Shown here: positions 39,215 through 48,795 of the stretch, piece by piece
How the letters are laid out: each line of letters starts with the position of its first letter
Position numbering within the stretch: position 1 is the first letter of the stretch
Assembly (NCBI GenBank): GCA_016937595.1
Contig: JAFHKH010000008.1
Coordinates: forward strand, 1-64,000
Direction of reading: 5' to 3'
DNA: 64,000 bases
Source: Pseudomonas cedrina subsp. fulgida
GTDB taxonomy: Bacteria > Pseudomonadota > Gammaproteobacteria > Pseudomonadales > Pseudomonadaceae
Notes under the pieces: model-generated
Databases searched by the model: none
What the model was told of the DNA's origin: nothing
What the model saw: only the letters and a program-made list of their open reading frames with translations
Program-made: the position numbers and the translations under genes

Positions 39215-41531
39215 TCAATACCTATAGTCCAGCGTCACCATCAAGTTGCGTGGCGCGCCATAACCTACAGTGTCGAAATCGCCCTTCTCCAACGCGTACT
39301 TCTTGTCGAGCACGTTGTTGACGTTGACCGCCGCGGTGATCTTCTTCGTGATCGCGTAGCGCCCCAACAGTGATACCAGCGCATAAGAACCTTGTTCCCC
39401 GCCCAACGTACTGGTGCCGGTATTGGGCGCCTGGTAGAAGCGGCTTTGCCATTTCACGCCTCCGCCGAGCGTCAACTTGCTCCAATCTCCGGGCAACTGG
39501 TAGGTGCTGAAAAGCTGGGCCGTGGTGCGCGGTATTTGCGAATTCAAGCGGACGCCATCGCCATCTTGTGCAGTGAAATGGGCGATGCCTGAATAGATGT
39601 TCCAGCCACGCGCCAGCTCGCCCTGCAAGTCCAGCTCGATACCCCGCGACTTCGTCCCATCCGAACCCATATAGGCTTGGGCACCACTTGGCGTATAGGT
39701 TCCTGCGACCATCTGTGCAGCGTTGTCCAGCTCGGTATGGAACAAGGCCACCGACGCATTCAGACGCCCATCAAGTAAGCGCCTTTAAGGCCGACTTCCT
39801 TGGTTTTTCCCTTTGTCGGCGTGAGCACGTTGCCCTTGCTGTCTCGATAGTCGGTTTGCGGATTGAATATGCCCGTGTAGCTCACGTAGGCCGAATAGGT
39901 CTTATCGATGTCGTAGATCAAACCAGCATACGGGGTGAATTCACTGCTCTTCTTGTAGTGCAACGAAGAGCCGCCGACGGCGTCGTCGATTTCGTAGTTG
40001 CTGAAGCGGCCGCCGACAATGAGTTTCAGAGGCTCGGCCAGCGAGAACCGGGCTGCGCTATAGACACCGCTCTGTTTGATCAGGGTGCGGGTCGGTATCG
40101 AAGCCATGGCATCGAAGTTGGGACGGGGAAAGGCCGGGCTCAGTTGATAGACATTGACCGGCGTGAAGCCTGCATAGAACGGAGCGATAGCTTCCTGACT
40201 GGCGGTGCGGCGCGAACTCGTCGCCCCCACCACCAGGTCATGCTGGCGGCCAAGCAGTTCGAAGGGGCCGCTCGCCATCACGTCGAAGGTGTTTTGACGG
40301 CTGCTACCTTCGGACGCCAGTGCCACCGGAAGAGCCCCGTTGGGAAAAGAGCCCAGTCCCGTGGCGCGATCGGGGCGGCCGACCAGGCCGAGCAGTTCGG
40401 CATCGAATTCCGTGCGGTATTGATTAGCGACGGCCCGGAGGTTCCAGCCGTTGTCAAAGCGGTGCTCGATCTCGGCAAACGCCGTCTTGAGAGTGTTGTC
40501 CCAACGGCTCCAGTTCTGCGCGTAGTTCTTGGAGCGTGAATACTCCGCCTGCGTGCCGTCGCTGAACCATAGCGGCATGCCTCCCCAGGTCGAGCCCTTC
40601 GGCGTGATGTCCTGGTAGTCATAGCCCAGACTCACCGTCGTGTCGGGTGTCAGATCTGCCTCGATGATGCCGTAGAACGCCTTCCTCTGCGGTTTGTAGC
40701 CATCAATGTACGAGTTTCCTTCCTGGGACGTCCCGACCATGCGGGCGCGGATACGGCCATCCTCGGTCAACGGAGTCGATACGTCGGCCATTTCCCGGTG
40801 GGTATCCCAGCTCCCCGCACCGAGCGAGGCGGACGCCGAGAAGTCGCGGGTCGTCGTTTGCGCACCAGGTTGATGGCGGCCGAGGGATTGCCGGTGCCGG
40901 TCAGCAAGCCGGAGGCGCCGCGCACGACCTCGACACGATCGTAGAACGCGGTATCGAGAGAGCCGATGCCGCTCCCGTTGACGATGTCGCCGACGACGGT
41001 GGGTATGCCGTCGTACTGAACGTTATTGATCAAGAAACCACGCGAATAAAAACTCGTCCGTTCGCTGTCGGATTGGTACGACGAGACGCCCGTGGTGTTA
41101 TCCAGCACGCCCTGCACCGAGTTCAATTGCTGGTCGTCCATGCGCTGGCGGGTGATCACCGTCACCGACTGCGGTGTTTCCCGCAGCGACAGCGGCAGGT
41201 GCGTCGCCACCGACGTCTGGCCCGTAGTGTAGGAACCAGTACCTTCGGTGGTCGCCGTATCCATAGGCCCCGTTACGGTGATGGCCGGCAAGGCTATCTC
41301 CTCTTGAGGCGTTCCACCGGCCTTGGTCTGAATCTGCCCTGGCTCGGCCGCGAATGCGCCCTGCGCACTAATGAGAACTGCCGCAGCGACTGCCGAGCCC
41401 AGCACGGTGAGGGGCGCGCTTCTGGTTGCGCCTTTGTGTCCCCGATCCAGACAGGGACAACCAGCCAGCTCTGCGCGTATATCAATTGGCCCACAGGACT
41501 TCCTTACCGTCGCGATGACTAACATCAACAA
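39215..41531 (-). CDS. TonB-dependent siderophore receptor (two frameshifts)
   Basis: Outer-membrane receptor of about 770 aa when joined. N-terminal part: signal peptide (VLGSAVAAAVLISAQGAFA), then a plug domain (LRETPQSVTVITRQRMDDQQ, DRVEVVRGASGLLTGTGNPSAAINLVRKR). No N-terminal signalling domain is present, so it is not a FpvA-type transducer. The middle and C-terminal beta-barrel end correctly in the terminal aromatic strand NLMVTLDYRY. Breaks occur near 40850 (restoring RKRPTRDFSASASLG) and near 39770 (restoring AYLDGRLNASVALFHTE); one base is missing at each. Confidence 0.85.
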
Positions 41532-41742
41532 TACTCATTTGTATTTAGATGCTTCATTTAACAATAGAGCTGCATGGGTATGCATGGCCGAATCCAGCCA
41601 GATTGTTATTCATTTAGGCCAAGTTCACGTGCCTTTATGGCTTTGGCTGTATTGCGAAATAAATTGAAATTTCTTCGCAATACAGGAGGACGTCGGCGCG
41701 GATAGGCTGCGCTCCGTCGTGGTCTGCCTGCCTCAATCCTGA

Positions 41743-42258
41743 GTGCCTGGCCAGCCAAGTCCCCCCGTTTTCCGAGGAAATCCCCCCATGCACTCCATTT
41801 GCTTTGGTGGAAACTACCTGCGCAACGACTACCTAAAAGGCAATCGAACCTGGTCGTTTTCCTTCGGGCCGCTGATCTCCTGGAGCTTCCCCAACACGAT
41901 GGTCGCTCGTAGCCGCATCACACAGGCAAAGGCGCAAAACGCGGCATCGCTGGCCAGCTTCGATGGCGCTGTGCTGAATGCCTTGAAGGAGTCCGAACAA
42001 GCGTTGAGTGCATACGGCGCCGCGATGCAGCAGCGCGAGGCACTGATCGAAGCGCGCGACCGGGCGGAAAAAGCCTTCCAGTTGGCAGACCAGCGTTACC
42101 ACGCCGGGTCTATCAGTTACCTCGACGTGATCGTCGCGCAGACCAGTCTGATCGACACGAAGTCGCAGGTATCCGTTGCTGACCAGCGCGTAGGTTCCGC
42201 GCGTGTCAGCGTGTTCAAGGCGCTGGGTGGCGGATGGGAACAGGCCACTACAAAGTAG
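41743..42258 (+). pseudogene. RND-efflux outer-membrane channel remnant (C-terminal third)
   Basis: The frame encodes only the last third of a TolC/NodT/OprM-family protein: FGPLISWSFPNTMVARSRITQAKAQNAASLASFDGAVLNALKESEQALSAY and the second coiled-coil hairpin DRAEKAFQLADQRYHAGSISYLDVIVAQTSLID. The lipoprotein signal, first repeat and periplasmic hairpin are missing, as are the membrane-fusion and RND pump genes. It is probably a relic left by recombination. Confidence 0.75.
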
Positions 42259-42383
42259 TTGCTACGGACATTGAGCGCGGTGGCGGCCCCACCATCGCGC
42301 CCCATGTCCGAGACCCATCATTAGCCACGCCGCTGCGCATTGTCACAAACAACCGGATACCGGGACAGTACAACCTGATCCAA

Positions 42384-43235
42384 TCAGGGTGAGATTTCAT
42401 TTGGGATCATGATCCGGGGCACGCGAGCAAGCTCCGCGCCGCTGATGCGATCCGAGAGGTAGCGTGCCGGAGGTTTGCCCACGGCCTTGCGGAACATGGT
42501 GACGAACCCGCTGGCGTTTTCGTAACCCAGCTCCAATGCCACCGTTTGCACGCTTTCACCCTTGGTCAAACGTTGCAGCGCAAGGATCACATGCATCTGC
42601 CGACGCCATCGGCCAAAGCTCATTCCAATTTCATGCAGCAAAAGACGGCTCATACTGCGCTCGCTCATGCCAATTCGAGTAGCCCAATCGGCCTTCGCGG
42701 TCTTGTCCGTAGGGTCGTCCAGCATCATTTCTACAAGACGACGCAACCGGAGATCACGCGGCATGGGCAGATGCAAGTCTTCCACCGGTGCCGCCACCAA
42801 CTCATCGAGCAATGTGGCTATCAACCGGTCTTCTCGTCCACCCTGCGCGTAGAACTCAGGAAAACCAGCCACCTTCATGATCAACTCACGCAGCAATGGC
42901 GACACCGCAATCGTGCAGCAGGTTTTCGGAAGTTCCGGTGCAGCATCTGGCTCAACGAACAGGCAATAGCATTCAGTTTCACCCGCCCCACGCGCCGCGT
43001 GCGGTAAGTCTCCCGGTATCCAAACGGCGCACTGCGGCGGCACGATCCAGACGCCGTCTTCAATTTCGCAATTGAGGATGCCACGAAGCGAGTAGATCAG
43101 CTGCGCTTTGCGGTGCTGATGCCTCGCATTTTCCCAGTCCTTTTTTACCGATGTGGCACTCAAAGCCACAACGGAGCGCGAGACGCTGTCAATGTCCCAA
43201 GCCGCGGTTAGATCGGTGATCGCAATGCTAGACAT
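42384..43235 (-). CDS. AraC-family regulator, NimR-like
   Basis: About 283 aa. The N-terminal cupin (HQHRKAQLIYSLRGILNCEIEDGVWIVPPQCAVWIPGDLPHA) and C-terminal HTH domains (WATRIGMSERSMSRLLLHEIGMSFGRWRRQ, ESVQTVALELGYENASGFVTMFRKAVGKPPARYL) match the NimR/NimT-associated group that controls efflux genes. The start at 43235 is preceded by AGGA. The adjacent efflux-channel relic may be what is left of its target operon. Confidence 0.85.
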   Translation of the reverse strand: MSSIAITDLTAAWDIDSVSRSVVALSATSVKKDWENARHQHRKAQLIYSLRGILNCEIEDGVWIVPPQCAVWIPGDLPHAARGAGETECYCLFVEPDAAPELPKTCCTIAVSPLLRELIMKVAGFPEFYAQGGREDRLIATLLDELVAAPVEDLHLPMPRDLRLRRLVEMMLDDPTDKTAKADWATRIGMSERSMSRLLLHEIGMSFGRWRRQMHVILALQRLTKGESVQTVALELGYENASGFVTMFRKAVGKPPARYLSDRISGAELARVPRIMIPNEISP

Positions 43236-43491
43236 TTTGTCCTGTCGAACCTCGGAGTGAAGATGCGGCCTGGCCTGATCGAAAAATAATATGCTCAACT
43301 TATTCAATGACGTCTAGCCATTCCTGGCGTTCAGGGCCAGCCTGTTCCTGGCGGGGACCACAACTCCCAACATCCAAATAATGAAGAAAACATCTGTTTA
43401 ACGCAGACAAATTAAAGCTGTCTTACAAAGCTCTGTTGTACGCATACGAACTAAGCAACGATTGCTTTTTGATCAGCAAGAGCATTTCACA

Positions 43492-44112
43492 ATGAGTACT
43501 AACGAGCGCCACAGCTATAAAATTCGCGACGGCCATGGCCTGCGCCATGACCCCTTGCCGGCCATTCTGGGACCACGTCCTATTGGCTGGATATCCACCT
43601 GCGATGCTGAAGGGCGCCGGAATCTTGCCCCCTATAGTTTTTTCAACATTTTCAATTATCACCCGCCGCTGGTTGCCTTTTCCAGCGTGGGTAAAAAGGA
43701 CAGCGTTCGCAACGCTGAGGCCACCGGTGAGTTTGTCTACAACCTGGCGACCCGACCGCTCGCTGAACGGGTCAACTTGAGCAGCACAGAGCAAATCGGT
43801 ATCGATGAGTTTGCATTGACAGGACTGACGCCGGTCCCTTCGCTTGAAGTCGCAGCACCGCGCGTCATGGAGAGCCCGGTTTCGCTGGAATGTAAAGTCA
43901 CCCAGGTTCAACAACTGGTCGGCCTGGATGGTGCCCCTCTGGATACCTGGATGGTCTTTGGTGAAGTGATTGCGGCGCACATCGATCATGCAAGTATTCG
44001 TGACGGCATCTACGATACCAGCCGAGCACAACATATCTTGCGAGGCGGTGGTCCGGCCGATTACTTCCAGGTTCTACCCGAAGGACTGTTTCACATGACA
44101 CGGCCCAAGTAG
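43492..44112 (+). CDS. Flavin-reductase-like FMN protein
   Basis: 206-aa protein of the flavin reductase-like (DIM6/NTAB) family: RHDPLPAILGPRPIGWISTCDAEGRRNLAPYSFFNIFNYHPPLVAFSS is the FMN-binding signature, followed by GEFVYNLATRPLAERVN and VFGEVIAAHI. It is longer than simple flavin reductases. Family members include FMN-dependent nitroreductases for nitrobenzoates, but that function is not shown here. It is convergent with the MarR gene and not in an evident operon. Confidence 0.82.
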   Translation: MSTNERHSYKIRDGHGLRHDPLPAILGPRPIGWISTCDAEGRRNLAPYSFFNIFNYHPPLVAFSSVGKKDSVRNAEATGEFVYNLATRPLAERVNLSSTEQIGIDEFALTGLTPVPSLEVAAPRVMESPVSLECKVTQVQQLVGLDGAPLDTWMVFGEVIAAHIDHASIRDGIYDTSRAQHILRGGGPADYFQVLPEGLFHMTRPK

Positions 44113-44266
44113 TCATTGGCGAGCCCGCCCCCTTGTCGTCACGCAACGCCCACTAACCACTTTTTCATGCGCCGTCACAGCGGGTTAAAGCTCATGGTCT
44201 GACAGCCCAGCATCACTCGACAAAACACCTGCGTATTGTCGGGTGATAGACGCGCGCCCTATAGAT

Positions 44267-44800
44267 TCAAAGTCTCGGGCTATGCTGATCGATGAGTTCG
44301 CGCAGGACTTCCTTGAGCGCTTCGATCTTCTTTGCCTCGAAAGGAGCAAGAATCTCACGCTCGTGTTTCTCGGCCAGGACAACCAAACCGGACACCAAAC
44401 GTCGCCCTGAACGAGTGAGTCGCACCAGGGTATAGCGACGATCATCAAGGCTGATGGAACGCTCTACATACTTTTGCGCTTCAAGACGCGTTAACAGCCG
44501 AGTGACCGTCGGCTGCTTGCTCACGGTGGTCTGAGCCAGCGAAGAAATAGTCATTGCACCGTCACGGGCCAACGTAGACAGCACTCGCCACTCCAACACG
44601 GAAAGCCCGTGCTGCTCAACGATGGCATGAAATTGGGTGGATACCAAGTACCAAGCCTGCCCCAAGAGTGCGGGCAAATAATTGTCTACAAACGCCTTTG
44701 TCTTTGCCATGCCAATCGCCGCCTCGTCCTCTTTCTCAACCGGCGACGATTCTATCTGCTTTGGCTCATGCGGGGGGGAATTACCCCTACCCCGCGCCAT
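44267..44800 (-). CDS. MarR-family transcriptional regulator
   Basis: 177-aa regulator with the winged helix of MarR proteins (LSVLEWRVLSTLARDGAMTISSLAQTTVSKQPTVTRLLTRLEAQKYVERS, then the wing DDRRYTLVRLT). It is the last gene of the nine-gene minus-strand operon and begins 3 bp after the maleate isomerase stop, with GGGAGG before the ATG. MarR-type repressors commonly control aromatic and auxin catabolic loci and respond to aromatic acids. A candidate operator is the palindrome at 55450-55465 upstream of the first gene. Confidence 0.88.
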   Translation of the reverse strand: MARGRGNSPPHEPKQIESSPVEKEDEAAIGMAKTKAFVDNYLPALLGQAWYLVSTQFHAIVEQHGLSVLEWRVLSTLARDGAMTISSLAQTTVSKQPTVTRLLTRLEAQKYVERSISLDDRRYTLVRLTRSGRRLVSGLVVLAEKHEREILAPFEAKKIEALKEVLRELIDQHSPRL

Positions 44801-44803
44801 ACC

Positions 44804-45562
44804 TCAATACCTCCCGGACAGCAGCGAACCAAACCCAGGCACATCAGTGCCAAGGCCCAGGCTCTTGAGCATCTGATACGTCGTGGCCACCGAAGACGAA
44901 ATCACCGGCAGCCCAACTCGATCTTCAATGGGCTGGATCGAGGCCAGCGACGGCATCTGCACACAGGCGGACGCCACGATGGCGTCCACGCCAGTGGTGA
45001 CGAGCCTGCGGGTGATTTCAATCGGTGCTCGCGGGTCCTGCCGGCCGACCTCCAGATTGTCAGAAATCTCCAGCGAGATGCTGTCCACGACTTCGATCCC
45101 CTCGCTTTCGATGTAATCAATCACCAACTGCGTCAGGGGTTTCATGTAAGGCGTCAAAATCGACACCTTCTTCGCACCGATCACCTGCAAGCCTTGCACC
45201 AATGCACCGGCACTGGTGACAACGGGCGCCGGATGGCCGTTTTCGACGGTGCGCTGGTGCAGGCGCTGTTCGGAAATACGGTGGTAGCCGTTCCCCATGC
45301 TCATGATCGCGACCAGGCACGCATAACCCAGCACATCCACATTGGCATCGGAAAGCTCAAGCGCGCAGCGATCGCTGTCCCCGTCCATGGCGGCCAGCTC
45401 TTCCTTGGTCACCTTTTTCATCCGCATGCGGCTTGAGTGGAAGGTGAATCGCTCGGGCAAGATCAATTCGCGTGCACGCAAAATGGCCGGGATTTCGGTT
45501 TCCATCGTGGTGTTCGAACTCGGCACAATCTGGCCGATACGGTAATAGCGTGGGGCGCTCAT
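44804..45562 (-). CDS. Maleate cis-trans isomerase, NicE-like
   Basis: 252-aa Asp/Glu racemase-fold enzyme converting maleate to fumarate. The sequence matches the NicE group closely: YRIGQIVPSSNTTMETEIPA, FTFHSSRMRMKKVTKEELAAMD, the first catalytic Cys in DVLGYACLVAIMSMG, PVVTSAGALVQGL, and the second in VASACVQMPSL. Its presence shows that the pathway yields maleate, as expected after hydrolytic cleavage of maleylpyruvate or deamidation of maleamate. It overlaps the nitrilase-family gene by 4 bp. Confidence 0.9.
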   Translation of the reverse strand: MSAPRYYRIGQIVPSSNTTMETEIPAILRARELILPERFTFHSSRMRMKKVTKEELAAMDGDSDRCALELSDANVDVLGYACLVAIMSMGNGYHRISEQRLHQRTVENGHPAPVVTSAGALVQGLQVIGAKKVSILTPYMKPLTQLVIDYIESEGIEVVDSISLEISDNLEVGRQDPRAPIEITRRLVTTGVDAIVASACVQMPSLASIQPIEDRVGLPVISSSVATTYQMLKSLGLGTDVPGFGSLLSGRY

Positions 45563-46578
45563 GGCTGAGGTTCCTGATTGAGATCGACCGGTGTATCGAA
45601 ATTGTCCACGGTACTTGCATCCTCGAAACGAGCGGACTGCAACGGACGGCGATTGACCCGCAGATCGAAGATGTCAAAGCGATTGTAATGACCCGAGATG
45701 TCGTGCATCTGGCGTGGCTGAATGCAGCGCGACAGGTCGATATCGGCGTAGACGATGCCTTCCTCGTCAATCAACGGCTGGCCAATCACGCGCCCGTCCG
45801 GGCCGAGGATGCCGGAAAATGCGCTGTTGCGACGTGTGAGCAACTCGCGCGCCTTAGGGAAGTCTGGCTCCAGCGCCTGGATAATCTCTTCAGAAACCGT
45901 AGAGCAGGACACCACCGTAAACAGTTTGCCCTCAAAACTGTGGGCGGCCGCACGTACCTTGATCGCCTCGGCCATGTCGTACTCGGGCGGCGCTACCGGC
46001 AACGAAATGTAGCTGGCGACGTGCACCAACTCGCCTTCTGCGATCAAGGCAAACCGTGCGAGGGTGTTGGTGTTTTCACCACAGGCCAGGGAACCCAGAG
46101 GGCCGACAGAGGTGTCATGCACGCGCAGCGCTGAAGCATCGCCCGGCGCCCAGGTCAGTTTCTCGGCCCAGGTGGGCACCAGCTTGCGATGGCGACCCAG
46201 AATCCGGCCTTCATCGGAGATAGTGACCAGCGTGTTGTAGATAGTGCCAATGCCTTTGCTGCTGCGCTCATTGACGCCCACCACCACATTGATGCGATGA
46301 CGTGCAGCAGCCTGGGCGATCTTGCTGATCTCGGGGCCGGGAATCTCGATCGCTGAGCGCACCAGTTTTTCAAACCAGGGACTGCCTTCAATCGGATTGC
46401 CAATCCAACTCCAGTAGGGATAACCCGCAACGAAAACCTCAGGGAAGGCCACCAATTGCGCGCCGTTGCCAGCGGCCTCCTCAATGAGACGAATCACTTT
46501 GTCTACTGTGGCGTCAGTGTCCAGAAAAACAGGGGCCGTCTGTACGGCTGCTGCCTTGAATTTAGGTAGTTTAAGCAT
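45559..46578 (-). CDS. Nitrilase-superfamily hydrolase
   Basis: 339-aa C-N hydrolase with the full catalytic triad E47 (FPEVF), K132 (HRKLVPTW) and C166 (ACGENTNT). Sequence type and C-terminal extension place it with aliphatic/arylaceto-nitrilases (branch 1). Its place between a FAH-type hydrolase and maleate isomerase suggests it acts on the carbon skeleton between them. Hydrolysis of maleamate to maleate and ammonia would fit; the alternative is release of an aryl- or indole-acetic acid from a nitrile entering the pathway. Confidence 0.82.
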   Translation of the reverse strand: MLKLPKFKAAAVQTAPVFLDTDATVDKVIRLIEEAAGNGAQLVAFPEVFVAGYPYWSWIGNPIEGSPWFEKLVRSAIEIPGPEISKIAQAAARHRINVVVGVNERSSKGIGTIYNTLVTISDEGRILGRHRKLVPTWAEKLTWAPGDASALRVHDTSVGPLGSLACGENTNTLARFALIAEGELVHVASYISLPVAPPEYDMAEAIKVRAAAHSFEGKLFTVVSCSTVSEEIIQALEPDFPKARELLTRRNSAFSGILGPDGRVIGQPLIDEEGIVYADIDLSRCIQPRQMHDISGHYNRFDIFDLRVNRRPLQSARFEDASTVDNFDTPVDLNQEPQP

Positions 46579-46634
46579 GGCGATTCATCCGAAATGCGCA
46601 GAGAATTCGGCCGTCCATCTGGACCGCCCGATGC

Positions 46635-47576
46635 TTACTGACTCTTTCCGTTACGAGGTTCGTTGCCGACCGCGACCACGGGATTACGCAGCGTGCCAAT
46701 ATTTTCGACCCATGCCTCCACCACATCGCCCGGCCACATCCACTCCTGCGGCGTACGCCCGGCGCCCACACCCGCCGGGGTCCCAGTGGCAATAATGTCG
46801 CCCGGTTCCAGGGTGATACCGGCACTGATGTCGCTGATCAGCGTCGGAATATTGAACAGCAGGTGGCGGGTATTGGAGCTCTGTTTCTCCACCCCGTTGA
46901 CCTTGAGGGTGAGGTTCAGGTTGTGCGGGTCGCCGATTTCATCCGCTGTGACGATGACCGGCCCCAACGGGGCGTAGGTGTCCTGCCCCTTGGAGTAGAT
47001 CCACTGACCGGCGCGGCGGTTATCCCGCGCGCTGATGTCGTTGAGCACGGTGTAGCCAAACACATAGTTCAGCGCGTCGCCCTCACCTACACGCTTGGCG
47101 CGGCTACCCATGATGACCGCCAGCTCAACTTCCCAATCCATCTGGCGGGTAATGGCTTCGTTGTGCTCGATGGCATCACCTGGACCAATCACCGTGGTCG
47201 GCGGTTTGGAGAAAATCACTGGCTGCTTGGGAAGCTCTTTGGACGTATCCAGCGTGCGGCTTGATTCCTCAACGTGCTCAACATAGTTCAGGCCAATGCC
47301 GAAGATGTTTTTGCGTGGCTTAGGGATGGGGGCCAACAGCTTGACGTTAACCAACGGTAAAGCGCTGTTCAGTGGCCACTTGCCGGCGTAGCTCTCGAGC
47401 AACGCCGTGGTGCTCGTCACGGCGTGCGGCCCCAGGTCGATAAAGTCCAGAATATCCGCCGGCAATGCCTGGCCGGCGTGAGCCCCCAGGTACTGCAGGT
47501 CAATGACCAGGTCGCCCACAATGGCCCCCAGTCGAGCGGCGGCGTTTACGTGGGCGCGATAGGTTACGAGTCGCAT
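46635..47576 (-). CDS. FAH-family hydrolase (maleylpyruvate or maleamylpyruvate hydrolase)
   Basis: 313-aa fumarylacetoacetate-hydrolase-family enzyme. The core FGIGLNYVEHVEES, the metal-binding WEVELAVIMG and LNDISARD, and TGTPAGVGAGR are present. In gentisate pathways such enzymes split maleylpyruvate to maleate and pyruvate without prior isomerisation. The maleate isomerase two genes downstream supports this hydrolytic mode. If the ring substrate carries an amino group, the product would be maleamate instead. Confidence 0.88.
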   Translation of the reverse strand: MRLVTYRAHVNAAARLGAIVGDLVIDLQYLGAHAGQALPADILDFIDLGPHAVTSTTALLESYAGKWPLNSALPLVNVKLLAPIPKPRKNIFGIGLNYVEHVEESSRTLDTSKELPKQPVIFSKPPTTVIGPGDAIEHNEAITRQMDWEVELAVIMGSRAKRVGEGDALNYVFGYTVLNDISARDNRRAGQWIYSKGQDTYAPLGPVIVTADEIGDPHNLNLTLKVNGVEKQSSNTRHLLFNIPTLISDISAGITLEPGDIIATGTPAGVGAGRTPQEWMWPGDVVEAWVENIGTLRNPVVAVGNEPRNGKSQ

Positions 47577-47626
47577 AATCGAAAATCTCCAGATAAAAAA
47601 TTCAGGGTTGATTCAACGTTCCGGCA

Positions 47627-48756
47627 CTAAGCCGATGGCAAAACCGGCTGATGACCGCCGAAGTCCGCCAGTGCCTCTTCGCGGTACAGGCCGAGCTTTT
47701 CCATCACCGGCAAATCGCTGAAGCAGAACAAACAGGCGTCTTCACTCGGGTTGGTGTTGACATGCTCATGCCAGGCCCAGGACGGCACACAAAAAATGTC
47801 ACGCTCCTGCCAATCAAAGCGCTGACCGTTGATGATCGAGTAGCCTTGGCCCTTGGCGACCTGATACAGAAAGCTACCGGTATGACGATGCGCTTTGCCG
47901 ACGAATCCCGGACGCAGCAACTGCATACTGGCGCCGATCGTTGCCAGGACGTGGCCGCCATCCACAGGGTTGGTGTAGTGCATCAACGCACCATCGAAAG
48001 GGTTGTCGTCGCGGGCAGATGAGTAGCGCAGCAGCGCCTCGTAGGTCGGCTCCCACTGGTACTTGAACAGCGGCGAATAGGGCTTGGTCCAGCCGATGTT
48101 GTCGGGGCGCAAACCCGCAGCCCCCCACAGGCTCACCAAGTCATCGACGGGATAGCCGACGGCCTGCCGCAAGTCTGGATGCACGGCATAAAAACCGGCC
48201 TCCATGGCATTCACCAGCGGGATGTCCAGGCCGTCCTGCCAAATACACGGCTGGCCACCCGCCTCCACCCCGTGCTCGTGCCACGTGCCGTTGGGGGTCA
48301 ATACAAAGTCATTTCGGCCCAAGGTCATTTTGTGGCCATCGACAACGGTGTAGGCGCCTTCCCCTTCCATGATGAAGCGCAAGGCCGAGGCCGAATGTGC
48401 ATGCGCCGAGGCGCATTCGCCCGGATTCATGACTTGCAAGCCCGAGTACAGCCAGCCCACCGCTGCCGAAACCTCAGTGCGTCCTGGATTATTCAGGTAG
48501 ATCACCCGGCGCCGGCTTTTTCCGGGGTCACGAGTGCAATTGAACGCAGCACATGCTCGCGCAGATCACGATAGCGCCAGATCACCGGCACTGAACTCGA
48601 CTTGGGCTCCCAAGGCTCAATCTTATTGGCCACGGTCCAAAGGGCACCCGTCTGCAATTGGTCCAGCTCGCGGTAGTAAGCTACCAGTTCAGCCGTGTCT
48701 TCCACGTCTGCACGCCCTTCGATGCCTTCACGGTATTGGTCATACGAGTTTGTCAT
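47627..48756 (-). CDS. Gentisate 1,2-dioxygenase-type ring-cleavage enzyme (frameshifted)
   Basis: Bicupin Fe(II) dioxygenase of about 376 aa when joined. The first 84 residues (ending WTVANKIEPWEPKSSSVPVIWRYRDL) are the typical N-terminus of gentisate dioxygenases and stop early at about 48502; the cupin body (GLQVMNPGECASAHAHSASALRFIMEGEGAYTVVDG, with H-x-H ligands) continues in another frame. Adding one G near 48510-48515 restores EKAGRRVIYLNNPG. It could cleave gentisate or, given the aminobenzoyl-CoA context, 5-hydroxyanthranilate between the carboxyl- and amino-bearing carbons. The short ORF should not be read as a separate gene. Confidence 0.85.
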
Positions 48757-48795
48757 AATCTTCTCCTTCTCAAGGATGCAGTGGGCGCTCGGCCC

